From: Chryseobacterium viscerum
Lineage (GTDB): Bacteria > Bacteroidota > Bacteroidia > Flavobacteriales > Weeksellaceae
DNA length: 64,000 nucleotides
NCBI RefSeq assembly: GCF_002899945.2
Contig: NZ_PPEG02000005.1
Coordinates: 186,001 to 250,000 of the forward strand
Direction of reading: 5' to 3'
Positions 1-8,298 of this stretch are shown here, piece after piece (within the stretch, counting starts at the first letter, position 1; the number at the start of each line of letters is the position of its first letter). A program made the position numbers and the translations under genes. A model generated the notes under the pieces. It made no database searches and had not been told where the DNA came from. It saw only the letters and a list, made by a program, of their open reading frames with translations.

Positions 1-3
1 AAG

Positions 4-36
4 CAAATATACAAATTAAGACACTATGTAGTGTCT
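4..36 (-). promoter_or_regulatory. Operator/promoter copy A of the TetR module
   Basis: The palindrome AGACACT-ATGT-AGTGTCT occupies 19-36. Seven bases to its left is a minus-strand -7 box TATATTTG (4-11), so any transcript would run leftward out of the window. The same layout recurs at 379-414, 1315-1348 and 1740-1782. No tetR gene follows on the plus side here; 60-200 is AT-rich with no supported ORF. It is probably the edge of a fourth, incomplete module. Confidence 0.6.
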
Positions 37-212
37 AAAAATGAAAAAAAATGAAAAAAAATTTCAATTAGTGTTTCGTCCCATCGATAAAAGTCAATGT
101 TAGAAGGTATTTAAAGCAGATTTCAGAATTAAAAAAAAATAGATTTAATTCAAAAAAAATGAAATGTAGAGGTGTTCATTGACTATAAATCCGAAAAAAA
201 GCTTTTCAGAAA

Positions 213-374
213 TAAAAACAGCACCATTACCTTGATAATGATGCTGCTTGAGTAATGTTTTACCTCAGTCATTGAATGTTGAAACATTTTGAACTGAGGG
301 AACTAACGATACAATTTGAACTCTCTTAATCATGCAACTTCAATCGTAACTTTAAATAAAAATGGTTATTAGTT
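213..374 (-). ncRNA. Putative TetR-controlled small RNA, copy B
   Basis: A leftward transcript of about 160 nt is predicted from a TATATTTG box (379-386) to an intrinsic terminator: stem 219-229 with 236-246, then a T run on the minus strand (211-218). The stem contains one C/A mismatch on the plus strand that is a G-U pair only in minus-strand RNA, which supports the direction. A central hairpin pairs CCTCAGT (263-269) with ACTGAGG (293-299). The same elements recur in copies C (1145-1309) and D (1573-1734). A 22-codon ORF (265-333) lies inside but is not conserved in length or frame. Function is unknown; regulation by the adjacent TetR is inferred from the operator position. Confidence 0.55.
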
Positions 375-378
375 TTTG

Positions 379-414
379 CAAATATATAAATTTAGACACT
401 AAAAAGTGTCTAAA
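379..414. promoter_or_regulatory. Shared operator between sRNA copy B and tetR1
   Basis: A perfect 24-bp palindrome spans 391-414, with core AGACACT-AAAA-AGTGTCT (394-411). A leftward -7 box TATATTTG lies at 379-386 and a rightward near-consensus box TAAACTTG at 431-438. The palindrome therefore sits over the -33 region of both divergent promoters, so one bound TetR dimer could repress both. Operator identity is inferred from symmetry, recurrence and position. Confidence 0.65.
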
Positions 415-456
415 AACGAAAAAAATTTCATAAACTTGTAGAATTGAAAGTTTACC

Positions 457-1095
457 ATGGAAAGAAAGTCAGTAGCAGGAAGTATCCGGAACAAAGAACG
501 CAGTATAAAAAAATTTTTAGATGCCGTGGGAAAGATACTTCGAACAAAAGGGTATACTGGATTGAAGGTGAATGATATTGCTGCTACAGCCGGGGTAGAT
601 AAGAAAATGATCTATACTTATTTTGGAGGGATGGATGGCTTGATAGATGAATACATCCGATCACAGGATTATTGGAGTAAAGTAACTATCGAAGAAATTG
701 AAAAAATAAAACCCAAATTAGATGATGGAGGCAAATCATTTATGGAAAATATGCTGCTTTCCCAGTTTGATTATGTGTACGAAAACAAAGAAGCTCAAAA
801 ATTACTTTTATGGCGCTTATCTGAGCCCCGAAAATCATTGAAAAAACTGACCGATACACAGGAAGAAAACGGTGAATATATTTTTAAACTCCTGATGGAT
901 TCCCACTTCAAAGAAAATGCAGAAGATGTGCGTTCTATTATGGCTATCATGGTTTCAGGGCTTTATTATCTGAATATGTATGCTGCTATAAACGGTAGTA
1001 TTTTCTGTGGAATAGACGTCAACAGCTCTAAAGGAAGGGATAAAATCAAAAAAGCGATTTCTTTTTTATTAGACCATACATATGAAAACCTGTAA
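457..1095 (+). CDS. TetR/AcrR family regulator (paralog 1)
   Basis: This 212-residue protein has a TetR-type N-terminal helix-turn-helix around residues 15-60, with 'GLKVNDIAATAGVDKKMIYTYF' features typical of the family (the recognition helix followed by the YTYF motif). The C-terminal ligand/dimer domain is not assignable to a known effector class. It is 170/212 identical (80%) to the second TetR at 1830-2468. Start ATG 457 lies 18 bp after TAAACTTG (431-438), giving a very short leader without a Shine-Dalgarno. It is divergent from small RNA copy B with the palindrome at 391-414 between them, so autoregulation is likely. The target pathway cannot be deduced because no enzyme or pump gene adjoins it. 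Confidence 0.9.
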   Translation: MERKSVAGSIRNKERSIKKFLDAVGKILRTKGYTGLKVNDIAATAGVDKKMIYTYFGGMDGLIDEYIRSQDYWSKVTIEEIEKIKPKLDDGGKSFMENMLLSQFDYVYENKEAQKLLLWRLSEPRKSLKKLTDTQEENGEYIFKLLMDSHFKENAEDVRSIMAIMVSGLYYLNMYAAINGSIFCGIDVNSSKGRDKIKKAISFLLDHTYENL

Positions 1096-1144
1096 TGTTC
1101 AGGCTAATAGGAATGGAGATCGTAAAGAAGGAAAGTTTTTAGGG

Positions 1145-1309
1145 TAAAAAAAACAAACCATTAGAAATCTAATGGCTTGTTATGGGTTGTGTTTCTACCT
1201 TAGTTGTTTCGTGTTCGAAATTGTCTTAAAGTAAGGGAACATAATAATACAATTTAAATTGTTTATTTTTTCAACCTGAATAGTGTTTTAATATATAGAT
1301 GGTCTTAGT
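1145..1309 (-). ncRNA. Putative TetR-controlled small RNA, copy C
   Basis: This is the most diverged copy of the sRNA family. Promoter box TATATTTG is at 1315-1322, and the terminator stem pairs 1153-1164 with 1169-1180 followed by a minus-strand T run (1145-1152). The stem again has an A/C mismatch on the plus strand that becomes G-U in minus-strand RNA. The central hairpin pairs CCTTA (1198-1202) with TAAGG (1232-1236); compared with copies B and D a C-G pair has become U-A, a compensatory change. Its module has an operator but no tetR gene. Confidence 0.5.
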
Positions 1310-1314
1310 TTCTA

Positions 1315-1348
1315 CAAATATATATAAATAAGACACTATAAAGTGTCC
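1315..1348 (-). promoter_or_regulatory. Operator/promoter copy C of the TetR module
   Basis: Near-palindrome AGACACT-ATAA-AGTGTCC (1331-1348) lies 8 bp to the right of a minus-strand TATATTTG box (1315-1322). The region to the right (1350-1560) is AT-rich, has no rightward TAAACTTG-like box and no tetR, and I see no gene in it. Confidence 0.55.
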
Positions 1349-1572
1349 AAAATGACATTTTTTTTAAATTTATATTTAAATCATTGATTTTCAGCATTAA
1401 TATTTTTAATATCGAAAGTAAAACCTCTTTATATCGGGTAATAATTCCCCATTTACATCCCCAAAAACAACATAATGAGGTCTTTTTAAGTCTTGAAATA
1501 TCAATTTCATTCACAAAAAAGCACATGTTGCTTACAATATCCTTTTAAAAGATTTATTTACTTTCTTCAAAA

Positions 1573-1734
1573 AATAAAAAAACGGCATCGCTATAGAAAA
1601 TGATGCCGTTGGGTTCTGTTGTTACCTCAGTTGTTAATGTTCGAAATATTTTAAACTGAGGGAACTAACGGTACAATCTGAACTCTCTTAATCATGCAAC
1701 TTCAATCATCACTTTATATAAAATGGTTATTAGT
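1573..1734 (-). ncRNA. Putative TetR-controlled small RNA, copy D
   Basis: Predicted leftward RNA starts just left of TATATTTG (1740-1747) and ends at a perfect 9-bp terminator stem, AACGGCATC (1581-1589) with GATGCCGTT (1602-1610), followed by seven T on the minus strand. The central hairpin pairs CCTCAGTT (1625-1632) with AACTGAGG (1654-1661), and the loop region contains TTCG. The sequence between promoter and hairpin is nearly the same as in copy B. Predicted length (~160 nt) matches the other copies. A 14-codon ORF (1651-1695) starts at the same place as in copy B but stops earlier, so RNA function is favoured. Confidence 0.55.
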
Positions 1735-1739
1735 TTGTG

Positions 1740-1782
1740 CAAATATATACAATTGGATGTAATTAGACACTGCTTGGTGTCT
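1740..1782. promoter_or_regulatory. Shared operator between sRNA copy D and tetR2
   Basis: Imperfect palindrome AGACAC-N6-GTGTCT (1765-1782) between a leftward TATATTTG box (1740-1747) and a rightward TAAACTTG box (1803-1810). Relative to copy B the operator is displaced by 10 bp from the leftward box, about one helical turn, by an insertion near 1750-1760. Confidence 0.6.
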
Positions 1783-1829
1783 AAAATGATAAAAAAAATT
1801 CTTAAACTTGTATGATAGAAACTTGAATT

Positions 1830-2468
1830 ATGGAAAGAAAGTCAGCATCGGGGAGTATTAGGAATAAAGAACGCAGTAAAAAGAAGTTTTTAGATGCCGT
1901 TGGGAAAATTCTGAAGACGAAAGGATATGCAGGTTTGAAAATCAATGATATTGCTGCGACAGCTGGGGTAGATAAAAAGATGATCTATACATATTTTGGC
2001 GGAATGGATGGCCTAATGGACGAATATCTCCGTACACAAGATTTTTGGGTGAAAGCAACAAGTGAAGAAGTTGAAAAAATGAAGCCGAACCTTGAAGACG
2101 GAGGAAGACAGTTTATTGAGCATATGCTGCTGTCACAATTTGATTATGTGTACACTAATAAAGAAGCTCAGAAATTATTATTGTGGACGATATCTGAACC
2201 CCGAAAATCATTAAAAAAACTGATCGATACTCAGGAAGAAAACGGCGAATATATTTTTAAATTATTGATGGAATCCCGTTTCAAAGAAAATATGGAAGTG
2301 TATCGTTCTATTATGGCCATTATGGTTTCAGGGCTTTATTATCTGAATATGTTTGCTTCCCTGAATGGCAGTATTTTTTGCGGAATAGATGTCAACACGC
2401 CAGAAGGACGTGCTAATATTAAAAAAGCAATATCTTTTATGGTAGATCAAACGTATGAGGGATTGTAA
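1830..2468 (+). CDS. TetR/AcrR family regulator (paralog 2)
   Basis: This is the second 212-residue TetR, with the same helix-turn-helix region (residues ~15-60) and 80% identity overall to the protein at 457-1095. Most differences fall outside the DNA-reading helix, which is unchanged; this predicts that both proteins recognise the same operators. ATG 1830 follows TAAACTTG (1803-1810) by 19 bp, as in the first copy. The pair with its upstream ~200 bp arose by tandem duplication. The effector and the downstream targets are unknown. Confidence 0.9.
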   Translation: MERKSASGSIRNKERSKKKFLDAVGKILKTKGYAGLKINDIAATAGVDKKMIYTYFGGMDGLMDEYLRTQDFWVKATSEEVEKMKPNLEDGGRQFIEHMLLSQFDYVYTNKEAQKLLLWTISEPRKSLKKLIDTQEENGEYIFKLLMESRFKENMEVYRSIMAIMVSGLYYLNMFASLNGSIFCGIDVNTPEGRANIKKAISFMVDQTYEGL

Positions 2469-2492
2469 TATTTGGAAAGGTATTATGCTGTA

Positions 2493-2522
2493 AGAAAATA
2501 AAAAGAGGCAGTCATCTGCCCC
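2493..2522 (-). terminator. Intrinsic terminator of the serine hydrolase gene
   Basis: On the minus strand, stem AGGGGCAG/CTGCCTCT (one G-U) with an ATGA loop is followed by TTTTTATTTT. It lies about 65 bp beyond the stop at 2588. Confidence 0.6.
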
Positions 2523-2587
2523 TTAGTTTGTATCATTGATGAGTAATTGACGAACAATTGTTGACGAATAATCACTCATTTCATTTA

Positions 2588-3643
2588 TTATTTTAATAGG
2601 ATATCATTTATTTTAGCCAGTAGGTTTTGTCTCATTTTTGAATTTCTTTGATTGAGAAGAATGATGAAACCCCAGTTTTTAGCTCTGTTGTAGCATATAA
2701 TTGAAGACTGTCCCATAGAATCTCCGGATTTTAAATAAAGGGTGTCACCGTCATCTGTAGAAATACTTACCCCTAGTCCCATTTCTCTTTTTTCATCTTT
2801 ATAGAAGATCTTTTCTGTAAGGATGGCAGCTTTACCGATGGTTGTTTCCTTATTGAGAATCCCTTTTAAATAGAGAAGCATATCAGAAGCGTTGGATTTT
2901 ACCAATCCGGCAGGAGCTGTAATGTTCCATTTGAAGAACTCCTGAATACCGCCCTCAGGATTATGCCCCACAGTTCTGTTTTTTACATCAAAATCTTTAG
3001 TGAAGGTAGTATTCATCTGTAAAGGTTTTATTATTTTCATTCTGATGATTTCATCGTAGCTCTTGCCATATACTTTTTCTACTATTTGTCCCAGCAGGGT
3101 ATATCCAATAGTAGAGTAGCGGTACTTGCCATAATCGGTAAGTTCACTGCAATTATTGATAATATCGGCTAATGTTTTCTGAGTTACGCTACTGACAGGT
3201 TGTTGTGGATTAAGCTCTACGAGTTTTCCAAAATCAACATCCGGTAAGCCAGACTGATGAGAAGCCAGATCTGAAATTTTTATTTTATTTCTAAGGTTTT
3301 TATGGAGAACATAGTCTTTGGGAAGATAATTGTCTATATAATCATCCAATTTTATTTTATGGTCAAGAGCAGCTTGTGCAATTAAATTAGACGTTAAAAT
3401 TTTAGTAATGGATGCAATTTCGAATAAGGAATTTTTATCAATTTTAGCAGACGTTTCTGCATTCAGATTACCATAGGCGGTAAAGTATTTCTCGTTATTT
3501 TTGATCAGACCAACGCTGATTCCTACGTCAGGATTTTTTTGAAAATTATCCTTTATTAATGAATCTATCTTTTGGTTTATATTCTGTCCAAAAGTAAAAG
3601 TGCTTAATAATAGCACGGCTAAAAAGTTGAATGAAGTTTTCAT
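2588..3643 (-). CDS. Secreted serine hydrolase, beta-lactamase/PBP (class C) family
   Basis: A 351-residue protein with a signal peptide (hydrophobic residues 8-18, likely cleavage after TFG) and the class C beta-lactamase fold. The nucleophile motif S-x-x-K appears as ASITK near residue 78, and the second motif as YST-x-G near residue 175. Such proteins hydrolyse amides or esters, often D-amino-acid peptides; the substrate here cannot be predicted. Length fits the family. It follows the AraC gene at 3782-4936 on the same strand; the 138-bp gap has a minus-strand near-consensus box (CACATTTG, 3679-3686), so it probably has its own promoter and may be controlled by that regulator. Confidence 0.88.
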   Translation of the reverse strand: MKTSFNFLAVLLLSTFTFGQNINQKIDSLIKDNFQKNPDVGISVGLIKNNEKYFTAYGNLNAETSAKIDKNSLFEIASITKILTSNLIAQAALDHKIKLDDYIDNYLPKDYVLHKNLRNKIKISDLASHQSGLPDVDFGKLVELNPQQPVSSVTQKTLADIINNCSELTDYGKYRYSTIGYTLLGQIVEKVYGKSYDEIIRMKIIKPLQMNTTFTKDFDVKNRTVGHNPEGGIQEFFKWNITAPAGLVKSNASDMLLYLKGILNKETTIGKAAILTEKIFYKDEKREMGLGVSISTDDGDTLYLKSGDSMGQSSIICYNRAKNWGFIILLNQRNSKMRQNLLAKINDILLK

Positions 3644-3701
3644 TGTATCGTTATTGATGGTTAAACATTATTATGATACAAATGTGAGAAAGAAGCCTAT
3701 C

Positions 3702-3730
3702 CTATGCGACCGAGTACATGCAATCGGGCG
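3702..3730 (-). promoter_or_regulatory. Possible AraC-type direct repeat upstream of the hydrolase
   Basis: On the minus strand CGATTGCA and CGGTCGCA occur about 15 bp apart, just upstream of the CACATTTG box. Direct repeats at this spacing suit AraC regulators such as the neighbouring one, but the match is short. Confidence 0.25.
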
Positions 3731-3781
3731 GATTTGATCAGAAAAATGAGTTCGGATACTTTGAAAAAAAAGTACGAGTAA

Positions 3782-4936
3782 TTACAACGTATTGTTTTGT
3801 AATGTTTTACGATAGGTGGTCGGGGTGTTTCCAGTATGTTTTTTAAAAGCAGTATTAAAAGAAGATTTTGAATTAAAACCCACTTCATACAAGATTTCAA
3901 GAATCGTTACCTTAGTTTTTGTAGCATCTTTTAAAATATCCATAGCATATTCTATACGATAGGTATTCACGAAATCATAAAAATGCTGTCCCAGCTTATG
4001 ATTGATCAAAACAGACAATTCACGGGTAGGAATTCCAATATGATCAGAAATATTCTGGATTGTGATAGAAGGATCCAGAAACGGTTTTTCTGCGGCCATA
4101 TAATTCTTTAATTTAGACAGCTCCTCATTGTATTCTTTTTCCTGTACCGCTTCAGGCTCGTTCTTTTCTTCCTCTAAAACAATATCGGAGACAAGCTTTA
4201 ATTTTGAATTAATGCTTCTGAATAAACCGGGATTGTTGAGTGCTTTGAATAAATACCAGCAAACAATAAACAGCTGGGCGACCTGAATGCCAATTTTTAT
4301 CAGCTCAGAGAGGTATGGATAATCTGAAAATTTTAAAATGTTTTTTAAAAGCACCGTTAAATAAATAACAGCCAGTACACTGGTAAACTGGAACAGCCAG
4401 CTATAGGAATTGATGCTTGTACCGGAGTAATTCTCGAGATATAGTTTTTTTGCCTTTCTCAAAAGTATAAAAACGGCAGTAAAATAGGTAAATGCCTGTA
4501 TATGAAAAAGAATATGATTGAACTGGAGTTCTATCATATGCTGACGATTCATAATGAAATCAATTTTAGAAGCCGTATCCACTGAATAAAAACGGGGGAT
4601 CAAAGCGATGTTTGCGGCTAAAAAAGGAAGCAGGTGTAAAAGATATTTAGGTTTAAATTTAAAATCAGAATAACAAACTGATACGACATACAGATAAAAA
4701 ACGGGAATCTGTAGAAAGGCAAGCGTATTTCTGAACATTCCAAGATTGGAAGGAACATCACTTATTAAACTCAATAAAGGTTCACTGGTGTCTATTGCAG
4801 TGATGATGAGAAAAAACGCCAAAAGATAATTGCTCGTTTTATGCTTTGTTTTGACTGTAATGAGAAAAAATGCAAGAAAAAATGAAACGAACAGAGAGAT
4901 CACTGTCACAATAATTAATAAATTACTCTTATCCAT
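3782..4936 (-). CDS. AraC family regulator with N-terminal membrane domain
   Basis: 384 residues. The first ~230 residues hold about seven hydrophobic segments (first at ~6-27), followed by a charged linker rich in E/K (~255-275) and a C-terminal AraC helix-turn-helix domain (~285-380) with 'GIPTRELSVLINHKLGQHFYDF' features and the closing 'FNSKSSFNTAFKKHTGNTPTTYRK'-type motif. This membrane-bound layout is frequent in Flavobacteriia and suggests sensing at the inner membrane. A minus-strand box TATATTTG (5032-5039) gives a leader of about 95 nt. A similar gene starts at 62997. Likely target is the adjacent serine hydrolase gene (inference). Confidence 0.88.
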   Translation of the reverse strand: MDKSNLLIIVTVISLFVSFFLAFFLITVKTKHKTSNYLLAFFLIITAIDTSEPLLSLISDVPSNLGMFRNTLAFLQIPVFYLYVVSVCYSDFKFKPKYLLHLLPFLAANIALIPRFYSVDTASKIDFIMNRQHMIELQFNHILFHIQAFTYFTAVFILLRKAKKLYLENYSGTSINSYSWLFQFTSVLAVIYLTVLLKNILKFSDYPYLSELIKIGIQVAQLFIVCWYLFKALNNPGLFRSINSKLKLVSDIVLEEEKNEPEAVQEKEYNEELSKLKNYMAAEKPFLDPSITIQNISDHIGIPTRELSVLINHKLGQHFYDFVNTYRIEYAMDILKDATKTKVTILEILYEVGFNSKSSFNTAFKKHTGNTPTTYRKTLQNNTL

Positions 4937-5031
4937 TTTTTATTTTTTTGTTCATAGTTGGGTAGTCTTTTTTGTTTGTATCTGATCTTTCCGAGGCTAA
5001 AATGGGCCTTGAAATCCAAAATCAAACTCTG

Positions 5032-5039
5032 CAAATATA
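5032..5039 (-). promoter_or_regulatory. Promoter -7 box for the membrane AraC gene
   Basis: Minus-strand TATATTTG, an exact match to TAnnTTTG, about 95 bp before the start at 4936. No clear -33 TTG was found. The rest of the 4937-5288 gap shows only a terminator at 5214-5244. Confidence 0.5.
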
Positions 5040-5213
5040 AAAATTAGATTGAAGTAATCTATTTTTTTTTACTACCCGTTCAAACCGTAGTGCTAATGCT
5101 ATAAACGATCTGAAATCAACAGGCAGTAAATCATGGTTTTATGTTATTTTTTGATATGGGGAAAATGGTATTTGTAAAGGTAAATAATCCTATACGAAGA
5201 GGTTTTTCACACA

Positions 5214-5244
5214 AATAGGAGACCACAAAGGCCTCCTATTTTTT
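5214..5244. terminator. Terminator hairpin after the oxidoreductase operon
   Basis: AATAGGAG (5214-5221) pairs with CTCCTATT (5233-5240). The better T run is on the plus strand, but the only gene ending nearby is the minus-strand one at 5289, so it probably works in that direction or both. Confidence 0.5.
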
Positions 5245-5288
5245 ATTCCGGATATTGATGCAGTTAGATACCACAAATTTTTTCAATA

Positions 5289-6818
5289 TTACCCTTTATG
5301 ATAAGGACATCCCGAAGCAGCATGAGAAGTTCCGGCAGGAGCAAAGAACTGATCTTCTATTACTTTTCTCTGGTCTTCAGGAATATCTTTCAGCTTACGA
5401 AGCGTATTTACCTGGATATGAGGCCAGCTTGTAGTACCTCCGTCGTTTCCGAAATCAAATTCGAAAAATACAATTTGCTCGTATTGAAGCTGAAGAATTT
5501 CTTTTCCGTCTTCAATTACCGTTTCAATCCACATATCCATATCCACTTCAACAGTAGGAACAAAACGATTCACAAAAGGAACGTTTAAAACTCCTCCCTG
5601 CGCTCCGGTTTTCATTTTGGATGACATCTTAACGTGAACGTAATTGCTCACTTCCTGACCTCTTAATGTATCTCTAAGCCTTAGATCCGGTCTTACAGAA
5701 TAAGGATATAAATCGTCTGCCAATATTCTCTGGGTATAAATTTTGTTTGAACCCGGATCATTTTTATCATTTAAAGTCTCATGTACCCAGTCCGGTGCAG
5801 GCTTATCAAGATCAATGATATCGTCAGGTGTTACTCCCGCGTTACCCATCGTGCGTGAAATGGCGAGATGGTTAGTGTCCCATGCTTCTTTACCATAAGG
5901 GAATTTAGGGGAACCGTCAATTAAATAAATGGTGTCACCTTCAGAATTTCTTTGAGCAGCAATATCTCCCAGTAAAGTAATGGTACTTCCATGAGGAATG
6001 ACACCACTTCGCGAAATAGAGTAGTCCGGAATAAAATAAGGACCATCAACTCCTGCTCCCGGCTTTATTTCCTGTGCCGGAATAATCTCATAATAAGGCT
6101 GTCCCGGTTCCAGCTGGCTCAGAAGGATATACTTTTTTTCTTCCCCGTCTGGTGTTACCCTTACCAAAGGTTCATCTCTGTATTCCCCTGTATATCCATA
6201 CTTTTCAGCATCTTCTGTTGAAAAAGCATGAATACCACGGTCTCTTTTAATAGATTCCTTCGTTGCAGCATGATTGTAGACATCACTCAGCCATAGATAC
6301 ATCCCGTTTTCTTCATGAATAGGGGTGTACTTTAAAGCGTCTTGTCCTTCTACAGTATTCACACTTTTGATACTTTGCTCGTATTTAACAGCTCCGCAGA
6401 AAAGCTCACTTGCACCACCACGGTTACGAACTCCACCGGGAACGATAGAAAATGTTAGCTTCTCAATATATTCTTCACTGTCAAAAGCAAATTTACCGGG
6501 AATGGTACCGGAATTGGTACCAGGAGAAGGCATAATGGTAGTATGCACTCCGCTCGCTAATGAAGGTTTGGTAATGTCTTTATTGTAATTTACATTATAA
6601 CTTACCCAGGTTCCGTCAAGTGCTTCAAGAATTCCATAGTCTACACTATCTTCTATTGCCTGCAGATTTTCTTCTCTAAACGGTCTTACCGGATCATCGA
6701 TAAGAAGTTTTGAATATCCGTCCATTAATTCTGCCAAAGATTCCTGGTTCTGACCTGGCATTTTACGGAATAACTGTTCACCTCCCGCTTCGGGACTTTC
6801 TTTTTTTCTTTTAAGCAT
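5289..6818 (-). CDS. Unrecognised 509-residue protein of the GMC/ferritin-like operon
   Basis: I do not recognise this family with confidence. The protein is cytoplasmic by appearance: no signal peptide, no membrane segment, charged start. It is rich in short glycine/proline turns and aromatic residues, and ends in a Cys/His-containing tail (GCPYHKG) that could bind a metal or heme, as in some heme enzymes; that is speculation. It is the last gene of an apparent four-gene operon (gap of 21 bp after the ferritin-like gene), so it probably works with the GMC oxidoreductase and ferritin-like protein on one pathway. A TAnnTTTG box is not visible directly before its start. Confidence 0.85.
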   Translation of the reverse strand: MLKRKKESPEAGGEQLFRKMPGQNQESLAELMDGYSKLLIDDPVRPFREENLQAIEDSVDYGILEALDGTWVSYNVNYNKDITKPSLASGVHTTIMPSPGTNSGTIPGKFAFDSEEYIEKLTFSIVPGGVRNRGGASELFCGAVKYEQSIKSVNTVEGQDALKYTPIHEENGMYLWLSDVYNHAATKESIKRDRGIHAFSTEDAEKYGYTGEYRDEPLVRVTPDGEEKKYILLSQLEPGQPYYEIIPAQEIKPGAGVDGPYFIPDYSISRSGVIPHGSTITLLGDIAAQRNSEGDTIYLIDGSPKFPYGKEAWDTNHLAISRTMGNAGVTPDDIIDLDKPAPDWVHETLNDKNDPGSNKIYTQRILADDLYPYSVRPDLRLRDTLRGQEVSNYVHVKMSSKMKTGAQGGVLNVPFVNRFVPTVEVDMDMWIETVIEDGKEILQLQYEQIVFFEFDFGNDGGTTSWPHIQVNTLRKLKDIPEDQRKVIEDQFFAPAGTSHAASGCPYHKG

Positions 6819-6839
6819 GATGTATCGTTTTTTTTAGGG

Positions 6840-8294
6840 TTATAAATTGATGTATTCGAAAGTAGGACCTGCATTAGTCTGAGAATCCAATGGTTGTTTC
6901 ATCAGACCTACTGCCTGCTCTTTCAGGGCATACATGTACATAATGGATTTTTCCAGTTCTCTTTGATTTCCTTCCACAGCACTTTGAATAGCATCTAATA
7001 AACGCTTATAGGTTTTATTAAACTCAACGCCCTGGGCATATAGTTCTTTGTTCTCTTTATAGTCTGCCAGCTTAGGATTAGGTTTCATCGGATATGCCTG
7101 ATTCCAGTCTACAGGTAAATCTTTTCCTGTGGGTGGCGTAGTGACAGGCATCATGCCGTTTTCATCCATAAAGGGTTCGTAGTTTCCTCCAAGATAAAAA
7201 TGCTCATGGAAAACTTCTTTAAATCTGAAATAATGAGCCAACTCCACACCTTCTTCAAACTGTGACGGGTCCACATCGAAAATAGAATCGTCAGCTCCTT
7301 CACCTTGTCCTTTGATTTCCTGGAAAACGGCAATTACTCCAGCCAGAGCTTCTACAAAGTGTAGCTTCCCGCCGCTTCCGTAATATTGCTCAGGGCGGAT
7401 CTGCTTTGTAGAGTCTCCTGTGAAAATTCCTCCTGTATTGAGTTCCTCGAAATTCTTAGGAAGGCTTCCATGTTCTTTGTAATAAGCACTGATTTGGAAA
7501 ACGACAATATAGAAGAATAAGATATCATAATATTCACCGATGGTATGTACGTCTTCCATAATAAAACCTTTCATGTTTTCAAGAGTCCAGAAATTGTTCT
7601 CCGATACTGCAGCTCTTTGAGAATAGAAGGCTGAAGAATCAGTTTCATGATCATATTTAGGAGCTTTTACCAAAGGATTGCTTGGGCTTTCTATAGCGAT
7701 AAATGTTGCAATGCTGTTTGAGGAGAAGGTTTCCAGCCCAACATAGAAATTAACATTCATAGGTAATTTCATAGGATAGGTAGGGTAGTTCTTCTGCTGG
7801 TTGACAGAGGGTTGGATGTCGATGGCGTTCAGGACATTACAAACCATAATCAGGTGAAGCATTTCTTCCACCGCAACACTTCTGATAATCTGGGAAGCCA
7901 GAGCATTGGTTCCATCCTTTATTGAATACAAAGCAGTAAGATAAGGAGGAATGGTAGAGTGTTCGATAAGAATTGCTGTCTGTAAAAGGTCCTGTAAAAC
8001 CGGGCGGTAATCCACATCGGCTAAGCCTTTTTTTACTTCTGAAATTCCTGAACCTGATTGAGATTCCAGATAAGCATTAAATTCCTTAATCTGATCATTG
8101 AGCAAAAGGCTTGTCATCATTTTGCTGTGATGTTTTACTCCTTCAACCCAATCTTCTTTGCTGAGCGTTGAATCAAACAATAAAGTAGGCAATGAAATAG
8201 GCTCTGCTACGACAGCACTTCTGCCTGCCAGATTGGATCCTTTTAATAATGTTTCCTGTGGTTGTTCTGTTTTATTGATAAGTCTTTGTCTCAT
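6840..8294 (-). CDS. Ferritin-like domain protein (VioB/RebD iminophenyl-pyruvate dimer synthase-type domain)
   Basis: 484 residues from ATG 8294, chosen because an upstream in-frame start (8330) would overlap the GMC gene, whose stop is at 8299. Residues ~100-155 carry the ferritin-like signature 'IEHSTIPPYL...' followed by 'EEMLHL', giving E~111, E~143/144 and H~147 as candidate metal ligands; this pattern is that of the Pfam 'Ferritin-like' family found at the C terminus of VioB and RebD. A second E/H-rich stretch ('YFRFKEVFHEHFYLGG') follows later. VioB itself is about 1,000 residues, so this is a stand-alone form. Its place between GMC oxidoreductase and the 509-residue protein suggests oxidative modification of a small molecule or peptide. 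Confidence 0.85.
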   Translation of the reverse strand: MRQRLINKTEQPQETLLKGSNLAGRSAVVAEPISLPTLLFDSTLSKEDWVEGVKHHSKMMTSLLLNDQIKEFNAYLESQSGSGISEVKKGLADVDYRPVLQDLLQTAILIEHSTIPPYLTALYSIKDGTNALASQIIRSVAVEEMLHLIMVCNVLNAIDIQPSVNQQKNYPTYPMKLPMNVNFYVGLETFSSNSIATFIAIESPSNPLVKAPKYDHETDSSAFYSQRAAVSENNFWTLENMKGFIMEDVHTIGEYYDILFFYIVVFQISAYYKEHGSLPKNFEELNTGGIFTGDSTKQIRPEQYYGSGGKLHFVEALAGVIAVFQEIKGQGEGADDSIFDVDPSQFEEGVELAHYFRFKEVFHEHFYLGGNYEPFMDENGMMPVTTPPTGKDLPVDWNQAYPMKPNPKLADYKENKELYAQGVEFNKTYKRLLDAIQSAVEGNQRELEKSIMYMYALKEQAVGLMKQPLDSQTNAGPTFEYINL

Positions 8295-8298
8295 GTTT

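Noticed and set aside
265..333. 22-codon ORF inside sRNA copy B (and a 14-codon equivalent in copy D, 1651-1695)
   Set aside because: Stops fall in different places in the two copies, and copy C has an indel and no start; the hairpin and terminator are what is conserved.
1305..1526. 73-codon minus-strand ORF
   Set aside because: It covers operator and promoter elements of copy C, has odd composition and no counterpart in the other modules.
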